DNA of 64,000 bases from Telmatobacter sp. DSM 110680 (GTDB lineage: Bacteria; Acidobacteriota; Terriglobia; Terriglobales; Acidobacteriaceae). The notes under the pieces were generated by a model. It made no database searches. It was given only the letters and a program-made list of their open reading frames with translations, and was not told the origin of the DNA. Of this stretch, positions 17,611-26,814 are shown piece by piece. Each line of letters begins with the position of its first letter. Position 1 is the stretch's first letter. The translations under genes were made by a program, and so were the position numbers. The stretch is from contig NZ_CP121196.1 of NCBI RefSeq assembly GCF_039994875.1, forward strand, positions 1,240,001-1,304,000. Direction: 5' to 3'.

Positions 17611-19560
17611 CTACGGTGCGAAGGTGCTGCCGTTCCAAGTCCAGCTCAGCATGGCAGCGAGGGCGGAACTGGCTATTTGATCCTGTCGATAGAGCAGCGA
17701 AAGTTCATCGCCTAGTTGTGTGTGGCCAGTTATCAATCCGGTTGTGTTGTAGAGTGAGGCCCACGCTAACGAGGTGCTGTTTGCGGGCACCGGAAATGGC
17801 TGAGCAGAGTAATAACCAGCTGCGCTGAGAATGGGGGCAATTGGCACCGACTGATACTGACTGAGAGGAATGATGGTCTGCGTGGTTGGTGTGCACTGAA
17901 CGGCATTTACGTCAGCTGCAGGGACTTGGAACGTGGCTGCATTCAGCACTTGTGATACCAGAGCGAAATTGATCGACGTTCCGGAGGGAGCGAGCAGTGC
18001 AATCGGATCGCCCGACGGATTGATAAGTCCCGCGGCAGGCGAGATGTTCAGTATGCGTCCTAAATAGAAGAGCAGATTGTTGGGTATGGTCGAGCCAGTG
18101 CCACCGGGCGGCAGCATGATTACAGACGGGCTTACCATCGGCAACGTTGCCCCGTAGCTGTGGAGTGTCTTGAGCGCTGACTGCACCGCGGAGACGAAGT
18201 CGCTGCGCACCAGCACAGTGAGCGGGAAGCTGTGTTGTGCCGCAACCGGTGGCCGATCATTGGGAATTGCAACCATGGAAAGAGGCTGCGTGTTGGTGAT
18301 CCAGCCGAGGGGTTGCGCCGGGCCTGCAACGCCGAGGATTCCGGCGAGGGTTTGCTCACGCATCGTATTTTCTTTCAGCGTACTGAGCAGGTTGATATAG
18401 CCGCCGATCTCTGAGATGTTACGCGGCGGCGGAATACGCGAGCCCACAACGTCACCCTCAAGAGCCATTCGACGCAGTAACATGTTCTGCGCTTCGATGG
18501 CGTCGGGAGATGTAGCGGTCTGTGCCATGGTGAGGAGAGACTGAACGATCTGCGTTGTCAGCGCGGGATCAACATAATAGGGCAGATTGCTGGGAGCGGC
18601 GCTGCCGCCTCCGCCCGCCATCAAGGTGCCAACACCGAAGCCGGCTCCGGTGCCCGCGCTCCCGCCAAGCCCGGTCTTGCCGTCGGGAACTGGAACTCTT
18701 CCGAGAGGTATGTAGTCGCCTGAGGGCGTTGGAGTGCTGGAAGCCGGCGGATTCGTGGCGCCGCCCGGAGATGCAGGCTTCGCCGGTCCGGAGGGCGGCG
18801 GCGTTTGCGATCCGTCACCCGTCGTATCTCCAGGAGCCGCGGGTTTGTTCGGGGGATTTGTTGCAGGTGGATTCGCCGCCGGATCTTTCGCTGGCGTGTT
18901 GGCCGGAGGGTCCTTTGCCGGCGACGGAGAACTTGGGTCAGCGGTGTTCTTGTTTGGTGCAGGAGTAGATGGCGCAGGCGAACCCGTCGCCGGGGCAGGG
19001 GAGGGGCTGGTTGAAGGAGGAGAAGCCGGAGCGGCTGCGGGAGCGGCGGTATAAGTATAGCCGCCAAATTCCACGTATAGAGTGCTTCCAGCGGAATTGA
19101 GCAGCGAGATGTCAGCAGTTCCTGGATTACTGCTGGGTGGAGTAGTCACTTGGATCTGGGTGTCACTCGTCGCGGAGAAGGTTGAAGCGGGCGTGTCGTT
19201 GAACAGTACGCTAGCAACCTGCGTCAAACCGGATCCATGAATAGTGACCTGTTGTCCTCCAGTTACTACCCCGGAAGCGGGATAAATCGAAGTCACATTG
19301 ATGGTGTATTCGAATGCGTCAAACCAGATCGCATTTCCGTTGGGCGTTTGGACAGTGATGTCGGTGTTGCCCAGAGTGGACGAGGGCGGGCTCACAGCCA
19401 GGATCAGGCTATCGCTCACGGAAGGGAGATCAAGGGCAGCGGTATTGCCAAAGAGCACTTTCGTGACCGAGCTCAAGCCGGAGCCGGCAATGGAGACTTG
19501 AGTCCCTCCGCTGGAGGGACCGGTGCTCGGAGCAATAGAAGTGATATCCGGCGCATTCAT
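17611..19560 (-). CDS. TIG-domain protein with proline-rich linker
   Basis: This 649-residue protein has no signal peptide. Residues 3-88 and 89-172 are two IPT/TIG immunoglobulin-like domains (ITSIAPSTGPSSGGTQVSI and VTSIYPASGVVTGGQQVTI). Residues 173-290 are a long Pro/Ala/Thr/Ser linker, and residues 310-649 form a region I cannot assign, with helices followed by beta segments. TIG domains usually mediate extracellular or protein-protein contacts, so a cytoplasmic copy with such a linker is unusual. The start at 19560 has AAGG six bases ahead and lies 30 bases after the stop of the 1244-residue gene, consistent with one transcript. Confidence 0.88.
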   Translation of the reverse strand: MNAPDITSIAPSTGPSSGGTQVSIAGSGLSSVTKVLFGNTAALDLPSVSDSLILAVSPPSSTLGNTDITVQTPNGNAIWFDAFEYTINVTSIYPASGVVTGGQQVTIHGSGLTQVASVLFNDTPASTFSATSDTQIQVTTPPSSNPGTADISLLNSAGSTLYVEFGGYTYTAAPAAAPASPPSTSPSPAPATGSPAPSTPAPNKNTADPSSPSPAKDPPANTPAKDPAANPPATNPPNKPAAPGDTTGDGSQTPPPSGPAKPASPGGATNPPASSTPTPSGDYIPLGRVPVPDGKTGLGGSAGTGAGFGVGTLMAGGGGSAAPSNLPYYVDPALTTQIVQSLLTMAQTATSPDAIEAQNMLLRRMALEGDVVGSRIPPPRNISEIGGYINLLSTLKENTMREQTLAGILGVAGPAQPLGWITNTQPLSMVAIPNDRPPVAAQHSFPLTVLVRSDFVSAVQSALKTLHSYGATLPMVSPSVIMLPPGGTGSTIPNNLLFYLGRILNISPAAGLINPSGDPIALLAPSGTSINFALVSQVLNAATFQVPAADVNAVQCTPTTQTIIPLSQYQSVPIAPILSAAGYYSAQPFPVPANSTSLAWASLYNTTGLITGHTQLGDELSLLYRQDQIASSALAAMLSWTWNGSTFAP

Positions 19561-19590
19561 AAGTGACCTTTCGCTGTTCTGTTGCTTTGT

Positions 19591-22500
19591 TTACAAGAGT
19601 GCGATGAGTGGTGCGATTTCGCTTAAGACGCCAGCTGCCCCGCTCGCCGCACCTGCGTCTCCGGCTGCCGCCGCACCACCACCGGCTGCAGCACCTCCGC
19701 CTGCGGCCGCGCCACTCGCACCCGCTGCACCGCCGGCAGCATCACCTGCAGCTCCGGCCGCACCCGCACCTTGCGTGGCACCGCCAGCCGCATTCGCTGC
19801 GGGAGCCGCATTTCCGGCGGCATTGGCTCCAGCCGGCGTCTTACCTGCGGCAGGCGTTGCAGCTTTCTGGCCGGCACCGGACGTCGCCGGTGTGGCGGGA
19901 GTGCTGGGAGTGCCACCCTTTGCCCCTTGAGCACCACCAGCGGCTTGGCTTCCAGCTCCCATCGCAGCCTTAGCCAGATCGGTGATTGAGTTCATGGATT
20001 GGACGGCCATGGTCTGGGAGGTTTTCAGAGCGTCGGATCGTGCCGAATTTGCCAGGGTCTGCCCGTTTTGCATGAGGGTCGAAAGCTGTGATTGACCGGT
20101 AAAATTCGGGCTGAAGTCTTGTTGACTCGCTGCCTGCTGTCCCATCGCCGAGAGGAGACTCGTATTTGGCTGCGGAGCGGTGATGATGCTGTTGATCAAT
20201 GGCGGAAGGTTAGTCAGCGAGTTCGGCGCTGTTACTCCCGTGGTCAACGACGGCGCCGTCGTCGGCAATTGAACCATGCCAATTCCAGGTGCCGTGTCAG
20301 AAGGCGCATCCTGCCAGTTCCAGAAGCGCGTGAGATCAATCTTCTCTGCGGAAGCGCAATGACCCAATACGGCCTCACCAAGTACACCGCGCGTTGGCAG
20401 TGCAACAGTGGATTGGGGAGCTATAAACGCGTCCTGCTGGTAGTCAAGAATTGCCTGTTGCAGTTGACTTGGATTGATACCGAGTTGTTCAGCCAAGTCC
20501 TGCGGAATAATAAACGGCATCATTAGCGAGTTTCCGAAAGTGCCGAGGATAACGTTCTGCACGCAATTCATCAGGGGAATCATCTGGCTTGAGTCGGCGA
20601 GGCCATCAGGCGGCACGCCGATGGTATAGCCGTCGAGCAGGATTGCAGTCTCTTCCTTGCTCAACGACATCCACAGTGCTTTTGAATAGCGCGTGGTGTT
20701 GCGGACGATGTGCTGTGCAACTTTCTCGATTTCGAGAACGTCCTGGTAGCGCAACACAGGGGCAATCTGCAGCGCCGGCACAGGAAATGGTTGTGGAGGC
20801 AGCACTGTTCCGGAGAGGTTGTCGTTTGCATAGGTTTCTTGCGGAGAGGGTGTATCTTTCCCCGAAGCATCCATGTTTTCGATCGCAGCATAGAAGTTGC
20901 CAAGCGTCGGGCCACCCAGAAAAGGTTCAAGATCGCCGGGAGCCAGAACAACAGTGGGCAACGGACTCATGCCGGTGCCACCAAAAATCTGTCCCAATAA
21001 CTGCGACAACGAAGGCTGATCTCCATGCAGCTCTTGGGTGAGCAACTTACTGGCCGCTTGTTGGGCGGCGGAGGTTAAGGTGTACCGCACGGTATTGAAC
21101 TGACGGCTAATCTCAAAACCGATGATGTCGGAACGATTGATGGAAGGGGGAAGGGCGAGGCTGCCTTGCAATGTCGTTCTTGTTGTCTGGCGCTCTAACG
21201 CAAGCCAGGCGACGAGTTCGTCGCGAGTCATAAAAGTTTCCGGAGGAATTGGAGTTGGTTGTCCAGCGACCGAAGGACTTAGTTGAACCGGACCGACGCG
21301 TGTGTTGCGCTTAGTGACGGCTACGATCGAGACTCGCTCGCACGCGAGGAAGTTTCCATCAAGTCTGAATTGAATGACGGATTCGGCGCTGCTGGTTGCG
21401 GAGTCAACGACTGTTGTGGGATCTGCGGCGAACTGAGCGAGCAACTCGAGTCCATGACGGAGACGCCTCGGTGTCAGTCGTTCCAATACATCCAGGTGGC
21501 GCAGTATGTTTTTGTAGCGTTCCAAAACCTTGGCGTGAGAGTCGACGATCGACGGGTTGTTGAGCGTAGCCGGCTGGCCTGGAGGCATGAAACGCACAAT
21601 CTGCATCGGCACCAGGCAGACGAGGGTAACTCCCTCAATAGCTGTTGTGACGTCGTAGATCCGTTGCACTTCCCAGTACTGCATCGTGAGCGCATGTGTG
21701 TGATTGTGGTTCGTGATGATCTTGGTAGTCACACCCATGTTCTCGCTGGCGGTCGCCATACGCATGCCGGTACGAGTCGCATTAAGACGGGCAGAGGCTT
21801 GAGACTCAGCGCTCGAATGTGTCGCCTGGGCTGCTATAGATGCGGTATCGCGAGCGCCCGACAAGGAAGAACTCGAGTTGCCGCTACTGGAGGAGCTTCC
21901 GCCACCGCCACCGAACCCGATGGGGCCAATACCGAAACTCAAACCGGCGCTCGAACTCGAACTATCGGTGTCGAAATGGCTACTGCCATTCACCATCTCG
22001 TTGAAGGCAGAGTTGAAGGTTGCTGTGGTCGAAGTGTCTGACAGTGCAGCCTGATTCATCACTTCGGATTGAGAGAAGAACTCACTCTCCTGCACGGCGG
22101 TTGTATCCTGTCGCTCGAACACGGCCACCTGCTGCTGCTCTCCGGGAGCAAGCGGGAGCGAATAAACAAGATCTCCGAGTCCGAGTCCATTGAAGTTCCA
22201 TTGCTGCGCCATGCGCAATACATAACCCAATCCGAGAGATGCGGCCATGGGCACAATCTCGTCTTCGGTAAAGCTGCCGCTGTTATCGATGCCGGCAATC
22301 TGATCGCGGAATCCATCGACGGAGAGCGGTTGATCGACCGGCACGCGGTCAACGAATTTCGAAGCAATTGAGCTTTTCAGTTTCATTTCTGTCGAATAAA
22401 TCGGCATCCAGCTGAACTTTCTGCCGAGTGGGATCTCTTGCGTCTGTGTTGCAATGCTCATTTGCGGTTCGACGATGCGAAAGAATAGACCCCAGGGAAA

Positions 22501-23325
22501 CCGATCCACCTTCTGACTCAGTGCGAAGCTCTGCATGCAGGCACTCCCCTGTTCACCGATCGTGACTACATGTCTCTTCTGAGGCTGAACAGAGACAGGC
22601 CGTGCCGTCGCCGGAACGGCCGGTGCCAGTGCCTGGAGCGCGGCTAGGATACTGACCGGCAGCGGAGAAAGCTGGATGGGAAGCGTGAGTGCCCCAACCA
22701 TTCCGTTGGCCGCGATCTGCGCGGCCGGAATATTGACGGTGGTGTTGCTATTTGCACCATGCACTGTCAGAGTCAGACCAGCCTCAGGCGCAGCGGCGCC
22801 GGAAGGCATATCGAGGGTGAAGGAGCCGTTGTCGGCCGTGAGCACGTTTCGCGTGGCCCCACTTCCTCCCACGCTCGACGGCTTGAACTCTATCTGCACA
22901 CGTGCTGCTGCGTTGCCGTCTGGCTGATGTAGAGCGCCAATGAGTTTTGCAGGCAGCTTTGTTGTCTGAAGTGCCTGGGTAAGCAGGCCGACGTGATGTT
23001 GAATGAGTTGCAAGCCGCCGAATACCTTCGTCGCCGAAGCCAGCCTGAATGGATTGAGCGCTTCATCATGCCCCTCAGCCAAGGCGCCAAGAGGATCCAC
23101 CGTGGCTGTGCTTCGTCGCAAATTGATCCGCGAGATGAGATCGGTTGCCACTGGCGGTAGCTTCGGCGGCACCACGATATGCGTCGGCTGAAATGCCGTA
23201 TGTGGGGGCACAACGGAAAGTGCTGAACTAGCAACCTGAGGATGGGGCGGCTGTAACGCGATTGCATGCGCTGGAGCGGCTTCTGGCGCCGCTTTAGCCG
23301 CTGAGATTTTCACGGGGGGTTCCAT
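19591..23325 (-). CDS. Large protein of the encapsulin-like cluster, Ala/Gly-rich C-terminus
   Basis: This 1244-residue protein has no signal peptide. An Ala/Pro-rich N-terminus is followed near residues 125-210 by a beta domain resembling carboxypeptidase-regulatory/Ig-like folds (KLIGALHQPDGNAAARVQIE). A large central part follows, with the block YWEVQRIYDVTTAIEGVTLV, a Ser/Gly-rich loop near residues 445-480, and a helical region. About 100 Ala/Gly residues then lead to a short hydrophobic end, VLSEIAPLIALL. A flexible low-complexity linker ending in a short hydrophobic tag is how encapsulin cargo proteins are built, so it is my main cargo candidate. The ATG at 23325 was chosen because GGAG precedes it. 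Function unknown. Confidence 0.85.
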   Translation of the reverse strand: MEPPVKISAAKAAPEAAPAHAIALQPPHPQVASSALSVVPPHTAFQPTHIVVPPKLPPVATDLISRINLRRSTATVDPLGALAEGHDEALNPFRLASATKVFGGLQLIQHHVGLLTQALQTTKLPAKLIGALHQPDGNAAARVQIEFKPSSVGGSGATRNVLTADNGSFTLDMPSGAAAPEAGLTLTVHGANSNTTVNIPAAQIAANGMVGALTLPIQLSPLPVSILAALQALAPAVPATARPVSVQPQKRHVVTIGEQGSACMQSFALSQKVDRFPWGLFFRIVEPQMSIATQTQEIPLGRKFSWMPIYSTEMKLKSSIASKFVDRVPVDQPLSVDGFRDQIAGIDNSGSFTEDEIVPMAASLGLGYVLRMAQQWNFNGLGLGDLVYSLPLAPGEQQQVAVFERQDTTAVQESEFFSQSEVMNQAALSDTSTTATFNSAFNEMVNGSSHFDTDSSSSSAGLSFGIGPIGFGGGGGSSSSSGNSSSSLSGARDTASIAAQATHSSAESQASARLNATRTGMRMATASENMGVTTKIITNHNHTHALTMQYWEVQRIYDVTTAIEGVTLVCLVPMQIVRFMPPGQPATLNNPSIVDSHAKVLERYKNILRHLDVLERLTPRRLRHGLELLAQFAADPTTVVDSATSSAESVIQFRLDGNFLACERVSIVAVTKRNTRVGPVQLSPSVAGQPTPIPPETFMTRDELVAWLALERQTTRTTLQGSLALPPSINRSDIIGFEISRQFNTVRYTLTSAAQQAASKLLTQELHGDQPSLSQLLGQIFGGTGMSPLPTVVLAPGDLEPFLGGPTLGNFYAAIENMDASGKDTPSPQETYANDNLSGTVLPPQPFPVPALQIAPVLRYQDVLEIEKVAQHIVRNTTRYSKALWMSLSKEETAILLDGYTIGVPPDGLADSSQMIPLMNCVQNVILGTFGNSLMMPFIIPQDLAEQLGINPSQLQQAILDYQQDAFIAPQSTVALPTRGVLGEAVLGHCASAEKIDLTRFWNWQDAPSDTAPGIGMVQLPTTAPSLTTGVTAPNSLTNLPPLINSIITAPQPNTSLLSAMGQQAASQQDFSPNFTGQSQLSTLMQNGQTLANSARSDALKTSQTMAVQSMNSITDLAKAAMGAGSQAAGGAQGAKGGTPSTPATPATSGAGQKAATPAAGKTPAGANAAGNAAPAANAAGGATQGAGAAGAAGDAAGGAAGASGAAAGGGAAAGGGAAAAGDAGAASGAAGVLSEIAPLIALL

Positions 23326-23457
23326 GGTTTCTCCGCAGTTCACTTCGATCGAGGTTCGGGGTTCGATGGTCAGCGCTCGAGTCGACGCAGGTCAGAGTTC
23401 CCAATGCCCTGACCTGCGAAGACATTCGCACAGAGCAGCCGGCCGGCAACCGCCTGC

Positions 23458-24570
23458 TTAGTTGAATTGCAGTACGACGATACTGGTGAGGTCCTTGATA
23501 CGTAGAGCAAACCTCTCCAAAACTCTGAAACGGAAATTTCCATTGGTGTCTTCCTGCATGAACGCAACGATTGGTTCGAGCCCGCAGACCAGATCCATAG
23601 TGTTTCCGCCGAGCGAGACCATCACACCGAAGTAGGGCGCGACGGGCGCTGGTGGAGGATTCGGCGGCAGGGTTCCGGTTCCAAAGAAGCCGGATGTGAC
23701 CAGGGGCTTGATGCGGTCGGCGGTCAGCGTCAGCGTCGCCGGCAACGGAGCATACGTGTCGGCGTATGGAATGGTCTCGAGTACCAGTGCATAAGGACCA
23801 TAGTGTCCGACCGCTTGCAACGCGGAGTAGGCTTGAGCAACGGCTTCAAACGTATTCGGTCCGTAGATCACGCCCGGAACTGGTGGACCCAGCGGAGGTA
23901 CAGGAATTACAGTCACCGCCGGCGCGCCAGCAGGAGCCTTCGCGCCACTCGGAAAATCTAGCAAACCTGTGTCTGCAGGCTGGTTTCCCGCAAGAGTCAG
24001 CACCAGGTTGTTTGTAAACAGTGCAGAGCCAGTGATCGCGTTCTGCCCTTGGAAGATGATCAGATCTTCGGCTTGCGCCAACGTGTTTGCAGCTTTCGTG
24101 GCTAGGGTAACGGCGGTGCTGTGTCCCAGCTGTTTGAAATCGCCCTCTTCCTGATCCACCTGCTGAGGAGTCAACTCGAACTCGACGTAGTATTCGTTCA
24201 GGCGAGTCGTCGCGCCTTCATCGACGGTCAGGATCGGAGTTCCGCCTGCAACCGCATTCAAGCTGTACGCGTCAGTAGGGACGCTAGTGGTTTTTGGCGG
24301 CACGGCCTTCTTGGGTAGAAAGCGAGCGCCGATTCGAGTGCGCTTTGCTTCCATTTCAACTGCCTGGTCGATGCGATCCCAGACTTCTTTGCTCCAGGGG
24401 ATTTTGCCTCGGCCTTTCTGATGCAGCGACTTGTTGCCATCGTCACCGCCGGTTGCTGCCTGTTGCTGCGATGAGCTTCCACTCGGGTGCGTCGGTGCTG
24501 CTCCGGGTGAGGTTCCTGCTGGTGTTGTAGGCGGCGTACCACCCGTCGGCGGAAGGGCTACTGATGCCAT
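23458..24570 (-). CDS. Encapsulin-like (linocin M18 type) HK97-fold shell protein
   Basis: This 370-residue protein shows the encapsulin signatures from residue 55 on. They are an N-terminal helix (WSKEVWDRIDQAVEMEAKR, 59-77), the E-loop region (EYYVEFELTPQQVDQEEGD, 126-144), the AEDLIIFQGQNAITG block (167-181), GPYALVLE (258-265), and the C-terminal A-domain block VSLGGNTMDLVCGLEPIVAF followed by FRFRVLERFALRIKD. Known encapsulins are about 265-285 residues. This one has a 50-residue Gly/Pro/Ser extension and a Pro-rich insertion near 195-240. Encapsulins form icosahedral protein shells holding enzymes by a C-terminal tag. No familiar cargo (ferritin-like, DyP peroxidase) lies nearby. The ribosome site GAGGA is well placed. 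Confidence 0.82.
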   Translation of the reverse strand: MASVALPPTGGTPPTTPAGTSPGAAPTHPSGSSSQQQAATGGDDGNKSLHQKGRGKIPWSKEVWDRIDQAVEMEAKRTRIGARFLPKKAVPPKTTSVPTDAYSLNAVAGGTPILTVDEGATTRLNEYYVEFELTPQQVDQEEGDFKQLGHSTAVTLATKAANTLAQAEDLIIFQGQNAITGSALFTNNLVLTLAGNQPADTGLLDFPSGAKAPAGAPAVTVIPVPPLGPPVPGVIYGPNTFEAVAQAYSALQAVGHYGPYALVLETIPYADTYAPLPATLTLTADRIKPLVTSGFFGTGTLPPNPPPAPVAPYFGVMVSLGGNTMDLVCGLEPIVAFMQEDTNGNFRFRVLERFALRIKDLTSIVVLQFN

Positions 24571-24645
24571 AGACGTCCTCGTTTCTATCCTCTGTGGATT
24601 TGAATTCGGTTACTTCAACACGTGTTTTTTGTGTCAGTCATTTCG

Positions 24646-25014
24646 TCAGCCGTCGGTGCCCGTCGCCAAGCGGAGCTTTTCGACCGGGATAATCACTGTT
24701 TGCTTCTGATCAACCTCGACTATCGCGAACGCATGAAGCCTGTTGCCGGAGTCGGAAAAATCAATCAAAGTCCCTTCCATTTCGTCAGTCGCTTTGAAAT
24801 CTGCAAACTGACAGTCGATGTGTGGTAGAAAAACATCCACGCGGCGAAACCTGACTTTGTTTCCCTTTTCCGTAAGCAGCTTCCTGTCATTCGCGGATAC
24901 ATAGTGCACGTTAAAGACCAATTTGCAGCTTGAAGCAAAAACGATTCGCTCGTGCTTAGAACGTGGCGCTATTTGTCTCGATTCAAAAGGTTGGCAACGG
25001 AAGCGCACGAGCAT
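24646..25014 (-). CDS. Small conserved-looking protein, N-terminus uncertain
   Basis: The frame is open from 25128, but the first part is Cys-rich and unlike protein. The last 70 codons look real: KVRFRRVDVF, then MEGTLIDFSDSG, AFAIVEVDQKQTVIIPVEKL. This is a compact beta pattern of the kind seen in small SH3-like or PilZ-like modules. I took the ATG at 25014 as a provisional start, with GTGGGA just ahead, but a later GTG is possible. It lies 75 bases before the encapsulin-like gene on the same strand and could be the first gene of that transcript. Function unknown. Confidence 0.45.
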   Translation of the reverse strand: MLVRFRCQPFESRQIAPRSKHERIVFASSCKLVFNVHYVSANDRKLLTEKGNKVRFRRVDVFLPHIDCQFADFKATDEMEGTLIDFSDSGNRLHAFAIVEVDQKQTVIIPVEKLRLATGTDG

Positions 25015-25197
25015 TCCCACGAAAGTACAGCGATGGAAATTCGTGAAACTGTGAAGGGATTGGCAGTGTAGCCCTGAGCTGTTGATGGCGTCCGTAAGAC
25101 GATGGCAAGCCATCTCGCCTAATTCCATTCAGTTGCAGAACAGAATTCTTCTAACTGCAGGATTAGATGATTATCTGAAAAAGCTGGCAGTGGACTA

Positions 25198-26274
25198 TCA
25201 GGCTCTCGGGCGGTCACTAAGATGATGGGCGCGGATCTTGTGATACAGCGTGCGCTCACTGGTTTGCAGACAATTTGCGATGTCTTTGCGAGTCGAGCCT
25301 CCATCTCGCAGGGCGATTTGAAGTATCTGTCTTTCCAGTTGGCTGATTGCTTCAGTAAATGGGAGCTTGTGGGTGGAGATGGCTTGCCAGAGCTTCTCTC
25401 CAGCCTGCCCCAATGAATGCTCGGGAGAACTGCTAGCCGCGTCACTGGACTGTGCAGCCCAATCGCCCATCTCCAAGGCACTGCCGCATCTTTTTTCAAA
25501 GAGCATGCGAAGAACCGAGTTTTCCAGCTCCCTTACGTTGCCAGGAAAAGGCTGCATCTGCAAAAAGCGAAGCAAGTCGGATCTGACTTCGACAATAGGT
25601 TCGTAGATGTGCCGATAGCGAATCGCGAACGCCAAAATCAACGATTCGAGGTCTTGAGGTCGCTCTCTCAAAGGCGGCAGTTTCAGAGAGATCACGTTCA
25701 AGCGATGATAAAGATCGGATCGGAACCGGTTCTCTGCTACCAGCGGGCCCAAGGGTTTATTACTTGCTGCCACAATCCTGACATCTACTGAACTCTCTTT
25801 GTCAGACCCTATCGGGCGCATCACGCCGCGCTGGATTACATCAAGTAGCTTGGGCTGGACCACCATCGGAAGGTCATTCACATCATCCAGGAAAAGCGTT
25901 CCGCGGTGCGCAGCCTGGAACAACCCTGGCCGATCAGCAACCGCTCCGGTGAATGCTCCGCGACGATGACCAAATAGTTCACTCTCCGCTATCGATTCGC
26001 TGATCGTGCTGCAATGGGCAGTCACGAACGGAAATTGTCCCCTTTTCGCATCCAGATGATGGATGGCTCTCGCGAGGATTTGTTTTCCGGTGCCGGTCTC
26101 TCCGTCAATAAGAATCGTGACGTCACTCACCGTAGCGGCTCGGGTCGCCTGCCGCAAAACCGTAATCAGGTGGTCAGATGCGGTGACGAAGCCCAACTCT
26201 GCGAAGACCTTCCTCGGATCGTCCTTCAACTTTGGAGTAGAAATTGAAATCGGCACAGAGGAAAACCTCCCCAT
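25198..26274 (-). CDS. Sigma-54-dependent transcriptional activator without receiver domain
   Basis: This 358-residue AAA+ enhancer-binding protein activates RNA polymerase with sigma-54. Walker A is GETGTGKQ (58-65), the sigma-54 contact loop GAFTGA is intact at 106-111, Walker B is LFLDD (127-131), and LPPLRERPQDLESL is the family sensor block. The C-terminus carries a Fis-type HTH (STRKDIANCLQTSERTLYHK). There is almost no N-terminal sensory domain (about 30 residues), so activity may be set by expression or a partner. A GTG at 26256 with GGGGAGG nine bases ahead is an alternative start. It lies upstream of the encapsulin-like cluster on the same strand and could control it, but I see no clear -24/-12 site there. 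Confidence 0.93.
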   Translation of the reverse strand: MGRFSSVPISISTPKLKDDPRKVFAELGFVTASDHLITVLRQATRAATVSDVTILIDGETGTGKQILARAIHHLDAKRGQFPFVTAHCSTISESIAESELFGHRRGAFTGAVADRPGLFQAAHRGTLFLDDVNDLPMVVQPKLLDVIQRGVMRPIGSDKESSVDVRIVAASNKPLGPLVAENRFRSDLYHRLNVISLKLPPLRERPQDLESLILAFAIRYRHIYEPIVEVRSDLLRFLQMQPFPGNVRELENSVLRMLFEKRCGSALEMGDWAAQSSDAASSSPEHSLGQAGEKLWQAISTHKLPFTEAISQLERQILQIALRDGGSTRKDIANCLQTSERTLYHKIRAHHLSDRPRA

Positions 26275-26504
26275 GACCTATGCGACAACCGGTAGTAATG
26301 ATGGGAAGCGGCGCCATAAGACGTCGGAAACTGCCACAAATAGTAGTGACAAACAGCCATCGAACGTATCAATTTAAGTTAAATAAATTACGCGATCCTT
26401 TGTTGCGTGGTTGCTTCACTACCTGCAGCTTGAGTGACAGAATTACTTGCGCCAAGCCGACGTACCACGGCGAATCCACTGAAATTGCTCTAAGCCGGAA
26501 AACT

Positions 26505-26624
26505 ATGATTTCTATGGTTTTCAATTCAACCCGCGATCTCGCCGACCTCGTCGAAAGAGGTGCGCTCGTTCGCTTCGGCGAGCTTAAGCATGCGCGTTGT
26601 TCCCTGAAACTTCCGAAGGCTTAG
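26505..26624 (+). pseudogene. Remnant resembling the C-terminus of a Fic-type protein
   Basis: A 39-codon frame ends NSTRDLADLVERGALVRFGE followed by a basic tail and stop. The TxRDLxxLVERGxL pattern is the small winged-helix end found in many Fic-domain proteins and related regulators. No upstream domain survives in any frame, so I read it as a decayed 3' end. The rest of the 26275-26814 gap shows no gene, only the divergent promoter space between the sigma-54 activator and the protease operon. Confidence 0.4.
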
Positions 26625-26814
26625 GCCGCTGTTTAGCGGTTTGTGGACGACAGCAAGAAGTAAGATGTCAGTTCGAAGCATAGTGAGCGTCAATCCATGT
26701 AGACTCTCACCACGTGGGTCATCTCGCCATCATGACAAGATGATTGCAATATCGAGTACTTTGGGCGAATATCCATGTATCGAGATATCCCCACGATCTT
26801 AATGAGCCGGATCC

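Noticed and set aside
18734..19054. Gly/Ala/Val-rich plus-strand frame
   Set aside because: It is the antisense of the Pro/Ala/Ser-rich linker in the TIG-domain gene, and its composition follows from that. The same holds for the long plus frames at 19523-19989.
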